From JAXHUM01 sp034189325 (GTDB lineage Bacteria; Desulfobacterota; DSM-4660; Desulfatiglandales; Desulfatiglandaceae), in NCBI GenBank assembly GCA_034189325.1, contig JAXHUM010000054.1, positions 1 to 64,000 on the forward strand: a stretch of DNA of 64,000 nt, read 5' to 3'. The notes under the pieces are model-generated. The model saw only the letters and a list, made by a program, of their open reading frames with translations. It made no database searches and was not told where the DNA came from. The translations under genes were made by a program, and so were the position numbers. Below, piece by piece: positions 54,476 to 63,610 of this stretch. Numbering within the stretch: the stretch's first letter is position 1; the number at the start of each line of letters is the position of its first letter.

Positions 54476-55531
54476 ATGTCAAAAGAGGTCAAGACATATA
54501 GACGATTGTGTCGACCTAAACGAGGATTCCTGTTTGGAAAAAGCTCCCTCTGGTTGGGCAGGGATCACCTGCTTGCCGTCCAGTCAAGATATTTTTCGGA
54601 AGACTACAAGCGGTTCTATTTTAAAGATATTCAGTGTCTTGTCACCTGCAAAACAGGGACGGGCAAGACACAAAACATGGTCTTAGGCCTTTTCGGACTC
54701 CTTTTCATTGCGCTGGGTATTCGGGTCCAGGGTGTGTGGGTATGGCCCACGATATGTTGGATAGCGACCTGTGTCATGCTCCTGTTGCTGGTGATCAACT
54801 GGCTACGCTCACCAACATGCGACTGCTATCTCAAAACAGCCGTCCAGACGGAAAAACTCCCCTCCCTTTGCCGAATGCGAACCGTGAAAAAAGCATTAGG
54901 ACTCCTGGAACCTTTGATTCAAGACGTCCAAGGTTCCCTGACGGAAGAGGAGATGGAGACAAACTTGACCGAGGGGAAATCCCAGGAGATCGATTCGAAA
55001 GGCTCGGAGAGATCTAATCATCCCATGATATGGGAGTCGGGGAGGACCCATCGCACCCTATTTTATTTGCTCCTTATGAGCGGCCTCATCACTGCTTTAG
55101 ATATGCGTTTCAGTCATGTGACGATCACCCTTCTGGGCACCTTCATCAGTTTAGGGTCGGGCATCTGTACGATCATGGCATTGGTCAGGCAGTATGAGTC
55201 CAAGACACCTCGGGCGCTCAGGGTCATCACATGGACTACCCTGGCCTTTGTGTGTCTTGAATTCTGCTTCAGTTACGTTTTCTTCTTTGTTGCGGCCATG
55301 AAAAACCAAGAGGTCGCCCACAACCAGTGGGAAATGATCAAACGCTTGGCGGCCCTGTCTCCGCTGGATAGCCCATGGCTGACAGGACTTTTCGCCTTCA
55401 GCATCTCTCTGTCTGTGCTCCTTGGTGCGGCCGGGCTGATCCTTCTCAGGCGCTACCAATATGCCTACAAACCCTCTTCCCAGCCCATCCCCGTCACTCC
55501 CGGGCACAATCCTCGGCCTTTAGAGGTGTAG
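54476..55531 (+). CDS. multi-span membrane protein of unknown function
   Basis: 351 residues. The N-terminal part (about 1-70) resembles a PH-like segment (LWLGRDHLLAVQSRYFSEDYKRFYFKDIQCL), two hydrophobic segments follow (about 75-115), then a cytosolic loop with CDCYLKTAVQTEKLPSLCR, then about five further membrane segments. The GTGKT in TCKTGTGKTQ is not a Walker A motif in context. Three bases from the previous gene and four from the next, so part of the operon. I do not recognise a family. Confidence 0.7.
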   Translation: MSKEVKTYRRLCRPKRGFLFGKSSLWLGRDHLLAVQSRYFSEDYKRFYFKDIQCLVTCKTGTGKTQNMVLGLFGLLFIALGIRVQGVWVWPTICWIATCVMLLLLVINWLRSPTCDCYLKTAVQTEKLPSLCRMRTVKKALGLLEPLIQDVQGSLTEEEMETNLTEGKSQEIDSKGSERSNHPMIWESGRTHRTLFYLLLMSGLITALDMRFSHVTITLLGTFISLGSGICTIMALVRQYESKTPRALRVITWTTLAFVCLEFCFSYVFFFVAAMKNQEVAHNQWEMIKRLAALSPLDSPWLTGLFAFSISLSVLLGAAGLILLRRYQYAYKPSSQPIPVTPGHNPRPLEV

Positions 55532-55534
55532 ACT

Positions 55535-55861
55535 GTGGTCATCCTGGATTCCCAGCGATGTTTCCATCACGAACACCGAGGCGCCATGGCCCAGTGCCTG
55601 GAATGTGGCCGGTACTTCTGCCTGGAGTGCGTGACCGAGCACAATGACCGGGTGTTGTGTTCCTCCTGTCTAGCCGAGTTATCCTCGCCTTCCCTTGTCA
55701 GGGCCGATCGCCTCCATGGACTCATCAGTCTCTCCCAATCCGCCTTTGGGATGTTGGTGTTATGGCTGCTCTTTTATTATCTGGGTCAGGCCCTGCTTTC
55801 CATACCTACCGATTTTCATGAAGGCACCTTGTGGCAAGGCCCATGGTGGCATCGCCCATGA
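55535..55861 (+). CDS. small B-box zinc-binding membrane protein
   Basis: 108 residues. An N-terminal B-box-like cluster (CFHHEHRGAMAQCLECGRYF, CLECVTEHNDRVLCSSCL) is followed by a single transmembrane segment near 72-92 (FGMLVLWLLFYYLGQALL). The same cluster occurs in the gene at 53900-54472. It starts with GTG and its end overlaps the next start by four bases (ATGA at 55858-55861), which means translational coupling. Confidence 0.72.
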   Translation: MVILDSQRCFHHEHRGAMAQCLECGRYFCLECVTEHNDRVLCSSCLAELSSPSLVRADRLHGLISLSQSAFGMLVLWLLFYYLGQALLSIPTDFHEGTLWQGPWWHRP

Positions 55862-57537
55862 ACCGGGAAAGACAACAGCAGGGGAGGGGCGCGCTCCCGC
55901 TCTTTGAGGAGGCCGTCCACCTGTTGCGCCGCTCGCCCCCCGGGTTGTTGGCAAGCTATTACATCGGCAGTCTTCCCTTCATTTTAGGACTCCTCTTTTT
56001 CTGGGCCGATATGAGTCGAAATCCCTTTGCCGCACAATACTGCTCCCCTGCCGCCCTCGGCCTGGCCATACTCTTTATATGGATGAAATGCTGGCAGGCG
56101 GTATTCACCCGGAAGCTGTGGCAGGGTCTCAGCCGTGAACCCGCTCCTTCCTGGTCCCTTCGCCGGGTGCTCCGCCTTGTGGTGGTCCAAAGCTTCCTTC
56201 AACCATCCGGGCTGGTTGTGCTGCCCATCTCCCTGCTGATCATGTTCCCCTTCGGCTGGACCTACGCCTTTTATCAAAATGTCTCTGTAGTCACTGTAGA
56301 AGGACCCGACGCACGTCAGGGCATCAAGACCCTGTGGAAACAATCATGGGACCAGGCAAAGCTCCAGCCCCTGCAGAACCATATTATGTTGTCGGTGTTG
56401 ACCCTTTTCAGCCTCTTTGTTTTTCTGAACCTTGCCGTAGCCTTTATTCTGCTTCCCAGATTGCTAAAGATGTTCTTCGGTATAGACACGATGTTTGTGA
56501 TGAGTGCTTCTTCAATGCTCAACACGACATTTCTTGCTGTGACATGCGGTATCACCTATTTATGTGTCGATCCCCTGGTCAAGACACTGTACACGCTAAG
56601 GTGTTTCTATGGATCATCCCTTAGTTCAGGCTACGATCTCAAAGCGGAGCTCAAGGGCTTTCTGCCCTCCGGCAGGACCATCGCTGCCATAATGGTCTTT
56701 GTCTTTGCAGCAATGCCCTTTTCACCTCTTGAGGCCGGCCAGGAGACGCGCCCCCGTGTTGTGAAAGAACCTGCCTCCGCCAGGTCGGTTTCCCCGAAAG
56801 AGCTGACGCATGCCATAGAAGAGGTCCTGAAAAAACGGGAATTTGCCTGGCGCATCCCGAGAGCGCTGCCCAAAGAGGAGGTCGACCCCAAAGGACCCGT
56901 TGAAGCGCTCATGGATTGGGCCCTGGAGGGCGTGATCCGAATGGTAAAGACAGCGGCGCGTTGGATGGAGGCCTTTGTGAAATGGCTCACGGACCTCTTC
57001 CCAACGAGTTATCGGCCGGGAGAACCGACAGACAAAGGATGGGTTGATCAGGTCCGCGGTCTTCTCCTCCTGATGCTGGCCGGGGCAATGGGACTATCCG
57101 TTGTAATCTTCTGGAGAATAAGAAGAGGGCGCAAGGAGGCGGAACTCCTGGTTGTCAGCGAGGCGAAAACAGAGACTCCCGACCTGACAAAAGAGGAGAT
57201 CAGGGCTGACGATCTTCCTGTGGATGGTTGGCTGGAAGTGGCAGGGCAATTGCTGGCACAGGGCTCATGGCGACTGGCATTGCGGGCCTTCTATCTCTCG
57301 ATCCTCGCAAATCTGGCGGATCACGATATGATCGTGATAGCCAAACACAAGTCGAATCATGACTATGAACGGGAGCTGAACCGGAAGGCCCATGACCGGG
57401 AAGAGATGTGCGCCCTGTTTTCAAAGAGTGTGCAGATTTTTGAGTCGGCCTGGTACGGTATGAAAGAGGTTGGCCGCGAAGAGGTAAAGGCCTTTGCGTC
57501 GAACCGGGAAAGGATCACGGCCTATGTGGAGGCATAG
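55858..57537 (+). CDS. membrane protein with C-terminal DUF4129-like domain
   Basis: 559 residues. About seven hydrophobic segments lie in the first 290 residues, the last followed by EAGQETRP at about 300. A soluble region (about 320-390), another membrane segment near 410-425 (LLLLMLAGAMGLSVVIFW) and a C-terminal DUF4129-like domain (about 450-559; DGWLEVAGQLLAQGSWRLALRAFYLSIL, NHDYERELNRK) follow. The domain is usually encoded beside MoxR, DUF58 and DUF4350 genes, as here. The start ATG 55858 is coupled to the preceding stop. Confidence 0.82.
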   Translation: MNRERQQQGRGALPLFEEAVHLLRRSPPGLLASYYIGSLPFILGLLFFWADMSRNPFAAQYCSPAALGLAILFIWMKCWQAVFTRKLWQGLSREPAPSWSLRRVLRLVVVQSFLQPSGLVVLPISLLIMFPFGWTYAFYQNVSVVTVEGPDARQGIKTLWKQSWDQAKLQPLQNHIMLSVLTLFSLFVFLNLAVAFILLPRLLKMFFGIDTMFVMSASSMLNTTFLAVTCGITYLCVDPLVKTLYTLRCFYGSSLSSGYDLKAELKGFLPSGRTIAAIMVFVFAAMPFSPLEAGQETRPRVVKEPASARSVSPKELTHAIEEVLKKREFAWRIPRALPKEEVDPKGPVEALMDWALEGVIRMVKTAARWMEAFVKWLTDLFPTSYRPGEPTDKGWVDQVRGLLLLMLAGAMGLSVVIFWRIRRGRKEAELLVVSEAKTETPDLTKEEIRADDLPVDGWLEVAGQLLAQGSWRLALRAFYLSILANLADHDMIVIAKHKSNHDYERELNRKAHDREEMCALFSKSVQIFESAWYGMKEVGREEVKAFASNRERITAYVEA

Positions 57538-58813
57538 GAGAGCAGCCCAGGCGGTTTTGGTGGTCGCCGTCATCTTGTTCGCCGCAGGCGTGACCTGGTT
57601 GTTCACCATGCGGTTTGAGGCGGGAGATGTCTATCCCCCATATTCCTCCCTCCGCTCCGATCCCTTGGGCACCAAGGCCCTTTATAGAAGCCTTGAAACG
57701 GTGAAGGGTCTGTCCGTCCGCCGGCATCACGATCCTTTATCCCGGTTGAAACAGGGGCAGGACAAGACCCTCTTGTTCTTGGGAGTCCGAAAATGGGAAG
57801 GCCGCTACCTTCGAAAGACTCTGATCAAGGATCTTGCGCCCTTTCTCCTCACCGGCGGACGTGTGGTGATAGCCTTTCTGCCTGAGGCGACAGGACGAGC
57901 AACCAACGAATCTCCCTCGCCTACAGGGACTCCGCCTGAAGATTGTGCGGCAAGGGATTCCGACGAGAATTCCTCAAAACCGGCCAAAGACAAACCAAAG
58001 GGGGATCAAGGCGAGCCCCATCCTAGGGCCCCAAACACCTCTACCGCCAAACACTCCGTGGGTGTCTGTTTTGGCCTCGAAGAAGGTGTTGAGGAGCCCG
58101 GGCAGGCGGTTAAGGTAGCGAGGGCCCACAGAGAGGGTCTGCCGGAAACCCTTTCATGGCATACCCTGCTCCATTTTCAGGACCTTGAAGACCCATGGCA
58201 ACCCCTCTATACCAGCCGGGGCCATCCCGTTATTATTGAAAGGCCTTACGGCAGGGGAAGCCTTGTCTTTTCGACAGGCTCCTATCTCTTCAGTAACGAG
58301 GCCCTTGCCGATGAACCGCATCCGGGCCTCCTTTCCTGGTTCGTGGGGAAGAACAAGGGGGTGATCTTTGATGAGGCTCATTTGGGGATTCGAAACAGTC
58401 ATGGCGTTGCCGACCTGGCCCGGCAGTATGATCTTCACTGGCTATTTGCGGTGATGATCCTCCTGTTCGGCCTGTTTATCTGGAAAAACTCGCTCCCCTT
58501 CATCCCCTATCATGCCGATAATCGTTTGGAGAGGAGCCATATTGTTGAGTCACCAAGAGACGATACCGAAGGACTGATCAGCCTGCTCCGCCGTCATATC
58601 TCCAAGCAGGATATCCTCGGCACCTGTTTGAAGGAATGGAAAAAGAGCCCTGTCGCTGACAAAGACATGAAAGATCCTACCATGGATAAGATCAAGGCGG
58701 TGATCGAGGCCGCAGGACGGGGGCCGGGACAAAAGAGCGACTTACCAGGGGCATACAGGAGCATTGCGGCCATTATTTCAGAGGATGCTGTCTCAAGACA
58801 TCGAGGTGTCTGA
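57524..58813 (+). CDS. DUF4350-like membrane protein
   Basis: 429 residues. A transmembrane segment at about 10-30 (AQAVLVVAVILFAAGVTWLF) precedes the soluble DUF4350-type domain: YPPYSSLRSDPLGTKALYRSL, TLLFLGVRKW, FLLTGGRVVIAFLP, a long charged variable insertion (about 125-180), then YGRGSLVFSTGSYLFSNEAL. FDEAHLGI leads to a second membrane segment near 300-325. The start at ATG 57524 lies inside the end of the previous gene (14-base overlap). Probably a periplasmic-facing partner of the MoxR system; reaction unknown. Confidence 0.82.
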   Translation: MWRHRRAAQAVLVVAVILFAAGVTWLFTMRFEAGDVYPPYSSLRSDPLGTKALYRSLETVKGLSVRRHHDPLSRLKQGQDKTLLFLGVRKWEGRYLRKTLIKDLAPFLLTGGRVVIAFLPEATGRATNESPSPTGTPPEDCAARDSDENSSKPAKDKPKGDQGEPHPRAPNTSTAKHSVGVCFGLEEGVEEPGQAVKVARAHREGLPETLSWHTLLHFQDLEDPWQPLYTSRGHPVIIERPYGRGSLVFSTGSYLFSNEALADEPHPGLLSWFVGKNKGVIFDEAHLGIRNSHGVADLARQYDLHWLFAVMILLFGLFIWKNSLPFIPYHADNRLERSHIVESPRDDTEGLISLLRRHISKQDILGTCLKEWKKSPVADKDMKDPTMDKIKAVIEAAGRGPGQKSDLPGAYRSIAAIISEDAVSRHRGV

Positions 58814-58862
58814 AGGTTCGTTCAACCCCGATTCAGGGAACATGGGTGGAGGTAGAAAAATT

Positions 58863-59828
58863 ATGGAAGAGAATATCGAAAACTTAAAGGAAGTTTTTGC
58901 TCGCGCGCGACAGGAGATCTCAAAAGTCATCATAGGGCAGGAGCCGGTCATAGACAGCGCATTGATTGCCGTGTTCACAGGGAATCACGCCCTCATAGAG
59001 GGCGTGCCCGGCATTGCAAAGACCCTTCTGGTACGGACCTTGGCCCACGTGTTGGGGTGTGATTTTGCCCGCATTCAGTTCACACCCGATCTCATGCCTG
59101 CCGATATTACAGGCACCCATGTCTTTGACCTCAAGCGCAATCTATTTTCCCTGGTCAAGGGCCCGGTCTTCACCATGTTTTTGCTGGCAGACGAAATCAA
59201 TCGCGCCCCTGCCAAGACCCAATCCGCCCTGCTTCAGGCCATGCAGGAGAGAACCGTTACCATTGATCGCGAGACCCATGTCCTGTCGCCCCACTTCACG
59301 GTCTTTGCCACGCAGAATCCGATTGAATACGAGGGCACTTATCCCTTGCCCGAGGCCCAAAAGGATAGGTTTATGCTTAAGATCACCATGAATACGCCCG
59401 ACCTCGAGGAGGAGTTGACCCTGGCCAAGAGAATGGTTGGCGATGATTCTCCCGAATCTACGTTGGCAAAGGGTGCTGTCCGGCGGATCGTGCACTCCGA
59501 GGACCTGACCCGACTCCGAAATTGCCTGGGCCGGATACTCATTCAAGAGGAGCTGTTGCGTTATATGGTGGATATCGTCAGGAAGACCAGAACGCACCAA
59601 AGCGTACTCGTGGGCGCCGGGCCGCGGGCAACACAGGCCTTGGTTGTTTCCTGTCGGGCCTTTGCCGCCCTCAACGGACGGGACTTTGTGACGCCGGATG
59701 ACATCAAGTCGATGGCCTTGCCCGTTCTGGAGCATCGTTTGATTCTCCGTCCCGAATACGAGATGGAAGGACTGACCGTCATTGAGGTGATTCAAAACCT
59801 CTTACAGGATATTGCTGTGCCGAGATGA
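58863..59828 (+). CDS. MoxR family AAA+ ATPase
   Basis: 321 residues. Walker A is GVPGIAKT (47-54), Walker B LLADEINRAP (about 108-118), sensor 1 is in FATQNPIEYEGTYPLPEAQKDRFM, and the C-terminal lid carries VGAGPRATQAL. MoxR ATPases act as chaperones that activate or assemble metal enzymes or membrane complexes. ATG 58863 is chosen since GGAGG precedes it; the frame is open upstream to 58764 but overlaps the DUF4350 gene. The next gene overlaps its stop by four bases. Confidence 0.95.
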   Translation: MEENIENLKEVFARARQEISKVIIGQEPVIDSALIAVFTGNHALIEGVPGIAKTLLVRTLAHVLGCDFARIQFTPDLMPADITGTHVFDLKRNLFSLVKGPVFTMFLLADEINRAPAKTQSALLQAMQERTVTIDRETHVLSPHFTVFATQNPIEYEGTYPLPEAQKDRFMLKITMNTPDLEEELTLAKRMVGDDSPESTLAKGAVRRIVHSEDLTRLRNCLGRILIQEELLRYMVDIVRKTRTHQSVLVGAGPRATQALVVSCRAFAALNGRDFVTPDDIKSMALPVLEHRLILRPEYEMEGLTVIEVIQNLLQDIAVPR

Positions 59829-61192
59829 TCTTTCCAAGAAACAGATTATTGTTCTGGGTGGGGATGGTGTGCCTGCCCTTCACGGCCCTGGCAGCGACCG
59901 TACCCTCTTCGGTCCTGCTCTCCCTATGCCTGATCTCCGCTCTCTTTATTCTCATTCTGGCAGACGCCCTTCTTATCCATAGGTGTTCCGATGGAATCAC
60001 CCTGGAACTGCCCGAGGTGGTGCGCTTGTCAAAGGGCGTGGAGGCAAGCATGGAGCTTTACGTCCATCACCCCGGAACCAAGGGCAAAAGACTGAGGATC
60101 GGCCTGCCCCTTCCTCTCGAAATCTCCTCTCCTCATCGGGATCTGACGGCTGTGATACCACCACAGACCCCCTGCGTATCTCTCGCCTGGTCGGTAAAGG
60201 CGACAAGACAGGGGAAATACAACCTCGACAGGTACTTCCTCGAGCAGGTATCCCTTTTGGGCTTTTGGGCAAGGCGCTATTCTGGAAAAGCACATACGGA
60301 GATCAGGGTCTATCCCGACCTTCTCCGTGAGAGAAAAGGGCTGGCTGCCTATTTTTTGAACAGGGGACAGGGGATGCATACCCTGAGACAGGTGGGGCAG
60401 GGAAGGGATTTTGAACAGCTCAGAGAGTACATTTCGAGCGACAACTATACCGATATCAGCTGGAAGGCCACGGCCAAACATGGATATCCCATTACAAAGG
60501 TCTACAAGATTGAACGCACACAGGAGATCTATCTGATCATTGACGCCTCCCGTCTGAGCACCCGGCGCGCCGGTGCCATGGGGCATCGATCCTTGCACAA
60601 AAAGGAGGACCACGAGTTTTCCGACACGACTATCCTGGAACGTTTTGTTTCGGCCTCTCTCATTATGGGACAGGCTGCGGAACAGCAGGGCGACCTGTTC
60701 GGCCTTTTGACCTTTGACGACAGGGTCAGAGGGTTTATCAAGGCGAAAAACGGCAAGGACCACTACAACAGGTGCCGGGATATCCTGTACAACATGAAAC
60801 CACAGGTCGTCACCCCAGACTTTTTTGAGCTTTTCGCCTTCCTTGGGACCCGTATCAGGCGAAGGGCCCTCCTGATCTTCTTGACAAACCTCGATGACCC
60901 TGTCCTTGCCGAGGGATTTGTCCGCTCCGTGGACATCATAGGCAGGCGCCACCTCGTATTGGTCAACATGGTCAGACCCGACCGAGCCGTGCCCCTCTTT
61001 GCTTCCCCCGATGTGCAATCGGTCGATGATATCTACCAGCGCCTGGGCGGACATCTCTTATGGAACAATCTTTGTGAGACAAAGAGGACCCTTCGAAAAA
61101 GGGGCATAGGGTTTTCCATGCCCGACAATGAGAAACTCAGCGCACACCTGGTTTCCCAATATATCAACATTAAACAGAGGCAGATCCTGTGA
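59825..61192 (+). CDS. DUF58 (von Willebrand factor A-like) membrane protein
   Basis: 455 residues. Two hydrophobic segments at the N-terminus (about 8-50) precede a beta-rich region and the DUF58 signature GQGRDFEQLREYISSDNYTD followed by ISWKATAKHG (about 200-235). IDASRL corresponds to the first metal-binding strand of vWA domains. DUF58 proteins are the usual partners of MoxR. The start overlaps the MoxR stop by four bases (ATGA), and the stop overlaps the next start. Confidence 0.9.
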   Translation: MIFPRNRLLFWVGMVCLPFTALAATVPSSVLLSLCLISALFILILADALLIHRCSDGITLELPEVVRLSKGVEASMELYVHHPGTKGKRLRIGLPLPLEISSPHRDLTAVIPPQTPCVSLAWSVKATRQGKYNLDRYFLEQVSLLGFWARRYSGKAHTEIRVYPDLLRERKGLAAYFLNRGQGMHTLRQVGQGRDFEQLREYISSDNYTDISWKATAKHGYPITKVYKIERTQEIYLIIDASRLSTRRAGAMGHRSLHKKEDHEFSDTTILERFVSASLIMGQAAEQQGDLFGLLTFDDRVRGFIKAKNGKDHYNRCRDILYNMKPQVVTPDFFELFAFLGTRIRRRALLIFLTNLDDPVLAEGFVRSVDIIGRRHLVLVNMVRPDRAVPLFASPDVQSVDDIYQRLGGHLLWNNLCETKRTLRKRGIGFSMPDNEKLSAHLVSQYINIKQRQIL

Positions 61193-62256
61193 TTATTGAC
61201 CTCAAGAAATTTGTCGGCGAGGAAAGAGGTTACTGGACCGAGCTGGAGGGCATTCTCGATTCGCTGGATAACGACCCGGAGCAAGATATGGCCCTGGCCG
61301 AGGTGAAGCGGTTCCATTATCTCTACCAGCGGGCCTCCACGGATCTTGCAAGGATCATGACCTTCTCATCAGAGCCGGAGACCCGGAAGTATCTCGAATC
61401 TCTCGTCGGAAGGGCCTATGGGGAGATCCATGAAGCCCGCGAAAAACCTCATCGCTTCACCCCGATCCACTGGTTTTTTCATACATTCCCCTCTGCCTTC
61501 CGGCGCCATATCCGGGCCTTTTGTCTCTCTCTCGCGATCATGGTCGTAGGTTGCCTGTTTGGGGGGGGAGCGGTCACTTTTGATCCCGAGGCCAGGGACC
61601 ATCTCATGCCTTTTTCCCATCTTAAGATCGACCCGTCCGAAAGGGTGCGACAGGAAGAAAGCGTGGAGATGGATCAACTCAAAGGCTCAAAGACCTCTTT
61701 CTCATCAGTCCTGATGACACATAACACCAAGGTCTCTATCCTTGCCATGGCCCTCGGTATGACATGGGGGATAGGCACCGTTATTCTCCTCTTCGGCAAC
61801 GGTGTGATGCTCGGTTCCGTGGCCTTTGATTACGTCCTGGCAGGAGAGACCGAATTCCTCTTAGGATGGTTGCTGCCCCACGGGGCCATAGAGATTCCCG
61901 CCATTCTCCTGGCCGGTCAGGCGGGGCTGGTCCTTGCCGGGGCACTTATCGGGTGGGGCGAGTCGACCCCCCTGAGCGTTCGATTGAGGGCAGTAAGCCG
62001 AGATCTGGTTACATTGATCTTTGGTGTGGCGATCATGCTCGTTTGGGCCGGACTGGTTGAGGCCTTCTTTTCTCAGTATCACGAGCCGGTGCTTCCCTAT
62101 GAGCTCAAAATCGGCTTTGGGGTGGTGGAAATGATTGCGCTCACCCTGTTCCTTGGAAAATCAGGAAAGACAAAGGCGGACAAGAAGGGGGAGGTATCCA
62201 CGGCCCCTGGTTTGCGATCTCAATTTCAGGCACAAACCGAAGGTTTTTCTTCATGA
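61189..62256 (+). CDS. SpoIIM-like membrane protein
   Basis: 355 residues. A soluble helical N-terminus (about 1-100) with FHYLYQRASTDLARIM is followed by five or six hydrophobic segments, including MTWGIGTVILLFGNGVMLG and GWLLPHGAIEIPAILLAGQ, the signature of the stage II sporulation protein M family. It starts with GTG overlapping the previous stop. Despite the name, SpoIIM-like genes occur widely in non-sporulating bacteria beside MoxR/DUF58/RDD genes. Confidence 0.88.
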   Translation: MIIDLKKFVGEERGYWTELEGILDSLDNDPEQDMALAEVKRFHYLYQRASTDLARIMTFSSEPETRKYLESLVGRAYGEIHEAREKPHRFTPIHWFFHTFPSAFRRHIRAFCLSLAIMVVGCLFGGGAVTFDPEARDHLMPFSHLKIDPSERVRQEESVEMDQLKGSKTSFSSVLMTHNTKVSILAMALGMTWGIGTVILLFGNGVMLGSVAFDYVLAGETEFLLGWLLPHGAIEIPAILLAGQAGLVLAGALIGWGESTPLSVRLRAVSRDLVTLIFGVAIMLVWAGLVEAFFSQYHEPVLPYELKIGFGVVEMIALTLFLGKSGKTKADKKGEVSTAPGLRSQFQAQTEGFSS

Positions 62257-63020
62257 CCCAAGCAAAGGCCAATACCCTGACGATCCACACACCTGAGGGA
62301 GTCGCTTTTTCTTTTCAACTCTCCGGACCGATCATACGCTTTTTGGCGTGGCAGATAGACCTTTTTGCCATAGCCGTGATCTCTATTTCCGTCATGACAC
62401 TCCTTCGCCTCATCAGCATCTTCAGCGTGGATCTGGCATGGGCCGTCACGGGAATAGCCTTTTTTGTCATTTCTATCGGTTACGGTATTGCGATGGAATG
62501 GTATTGGCGCGGCCAAACCATCGGGAAAAGGCTGTTCCATTTGAGGGTTATGGATGCACAGGCATTGAGACTGCAGTTCAGCCAGATTGTCATTCGAAAT
62601 CTGCTCCGATTTATCGACAGCCTGCCCATATTCTACCTCGTCGGAGGACTAGCCTGCCTCATCACCCGTCACGCCCAACGCCTGGGAGACCTGGCCTCCA
62701 ATACAGTGGTGGTGTGGACACCCCCTATCCCTGAGCCGCACCTGGATCAGCTCCTGAAAGACAAGTACAATTCATTCCACGACTTTCCACGCCTGGAGGC
62801 CCGTCTTCGGCAGCGCACTTCTCCTCAAGAGGCGGGCGTGGCCCTTCAGGCCCTGCTCCGTCGGGACAAACTCGACCCTCAGGCACGGGTTGATCTCTTT
62901 GAAGACATTGCCTCCCACTTCAGGGCCCTTGTCGAATTCCCACAAGAGGCTGTCCATGGAATTTCAGATGAGCAATATGTGCGAAACATTGTGGATGTCC
63001 TGTACCGGTCATCCACATAG
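62253..63020 (+). CDS. RDD family membrane protein
   Basis: 255 residues. The RDD domain (about 15-155) shows GPIIRFLAWQIDLFAIAVI, WYWRGQTIGKRLFHLRVMD and HAQRLGDLASNTVVVW; a soluble tail of about 95 residues follows (LEARLRQRTSPQEAGVALQ). ATGA overlap with the SpoIIM-like gene. It ends the ten-gene run that began with another RDD protein at 53101. Confidence 0.88.
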   Translation: MTQAKANTLTIHTPEGVAFSFQLSGPIIRFLAWQIDLFAIAVISISVMTLLRLISIFSVDLAWAVTGIAFFVISIGYGIAMEWYWRGQTIGKRLFHLRVMDAQALRLQFSQIVIRNLLRFIDSLPIFYLVGGLACLITRHAQRLGDLASNTVVVWTPPIPEPHLDQLLKDKYNSFHDFPRLEARLRQRTSPQEAGVALQALLRRDKLDPQARVDLFEDIASHFRALVEFPQEAVHGISDEQYVRNIVDVLYRSST

Positions 63021-63209
63021 TCTTGAAATCGGAAAGCGATTCGGTTTTGGGAGAGGGAGGGATCGCCCCCATGAGCAGTCGACGGGCACTGAGGCAATTA
63101 AGGGCAAAAGCTTGCGGAAGATTTTCGGTGGGCACAACGATGCCGTTGTCTGATGTCTGAATTACCTCTTTTCACTTAATGGATATGCCCTGATCATAAT
63201 GGAGGAATA

Positions 63210-63554
63210 ATGAGTGATATTTTCCCATATCCAATTTCAAAGCTGCCTAAGGCTGACATCCCGCTTGAAGGCTTGAAAGCATACCTTTCTCAAGCGTCTG
63301 ATCATCAAATTATCTTCATGGAATTTGAAAAGGATGTTGAGCTTTTCGAGCATTCTCATTCGGCCCAATACGGAATTGTTCTTGAAGGTAAAATCGATCT
63401 CGTGATTGGAGGTGTCAGTCACACATTTACCAAAGGTGATCGGTACGTCATTCCCGAGGGTGTGGTTCACTCGGGTAAAATCTATGCGGGATATGCAGAT
63501 GTTTCTTTTTTTGATGAGAAAGATCGTTACAAAGCAAAGGAACAAGGCATTTAA
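63210..63554 (+). CDS. small cupin-domain protein
   Basis: 114 residues. A single cupin barrel: FEHSHSAQYGIVLEG (motif 1, with two metal-type histidines) and GDRYVIPEGVVHSG (motif 2). Such proteins bind metals or small ligands, or act as isomerases or regulators; no substrate is suggested by neighbours. GGAGGA lies before the ATG. A hairpin terminator follows 30 bp after the stop, so it is probably monocistronic. Confidence 0.85.
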   Translation: MSDIFPYPISKLPKADIPLEGLKAYLSQASDHQIIFMEFEKDVELFEHSHSAQYGIVLEGKIDLVIGGVSHTFTKGDRYVIPEGVVHSGKIYAGYADVSFFDEKDRYKAKEQGI

Positions 63555-63583
63555 GCATATCAAGGCGCTTACCTCAGACGGCT

Positions 63584-63610
63584 AAAACCGCGACGCGCTG
63601 AGCGGTTTTT
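63584..63610 (+). terminator. rho-independent terminator after the cupin gene
   Basis: AAAACCGC (63584-63591) pairs with GCGGTTTT (63602-63609) across a ten-base loop and ends in a short T-run. Its A/U-tailed stem could work in both directions. Confidence 0.7.

Noticed and set aside
54640..54680. GTGKT resembling a Walker A motif in a membrane protein
   Set aside because: It lies just before a membrane helix, with no preceding strand pattern and no Walker B; probably chance.
60029..61054. A 341-residue open frame antisense to the DUF58 gene
   Set aside because: The plus-strand gene has clear family motifs and coupled neighbours; the antisense frame has none.
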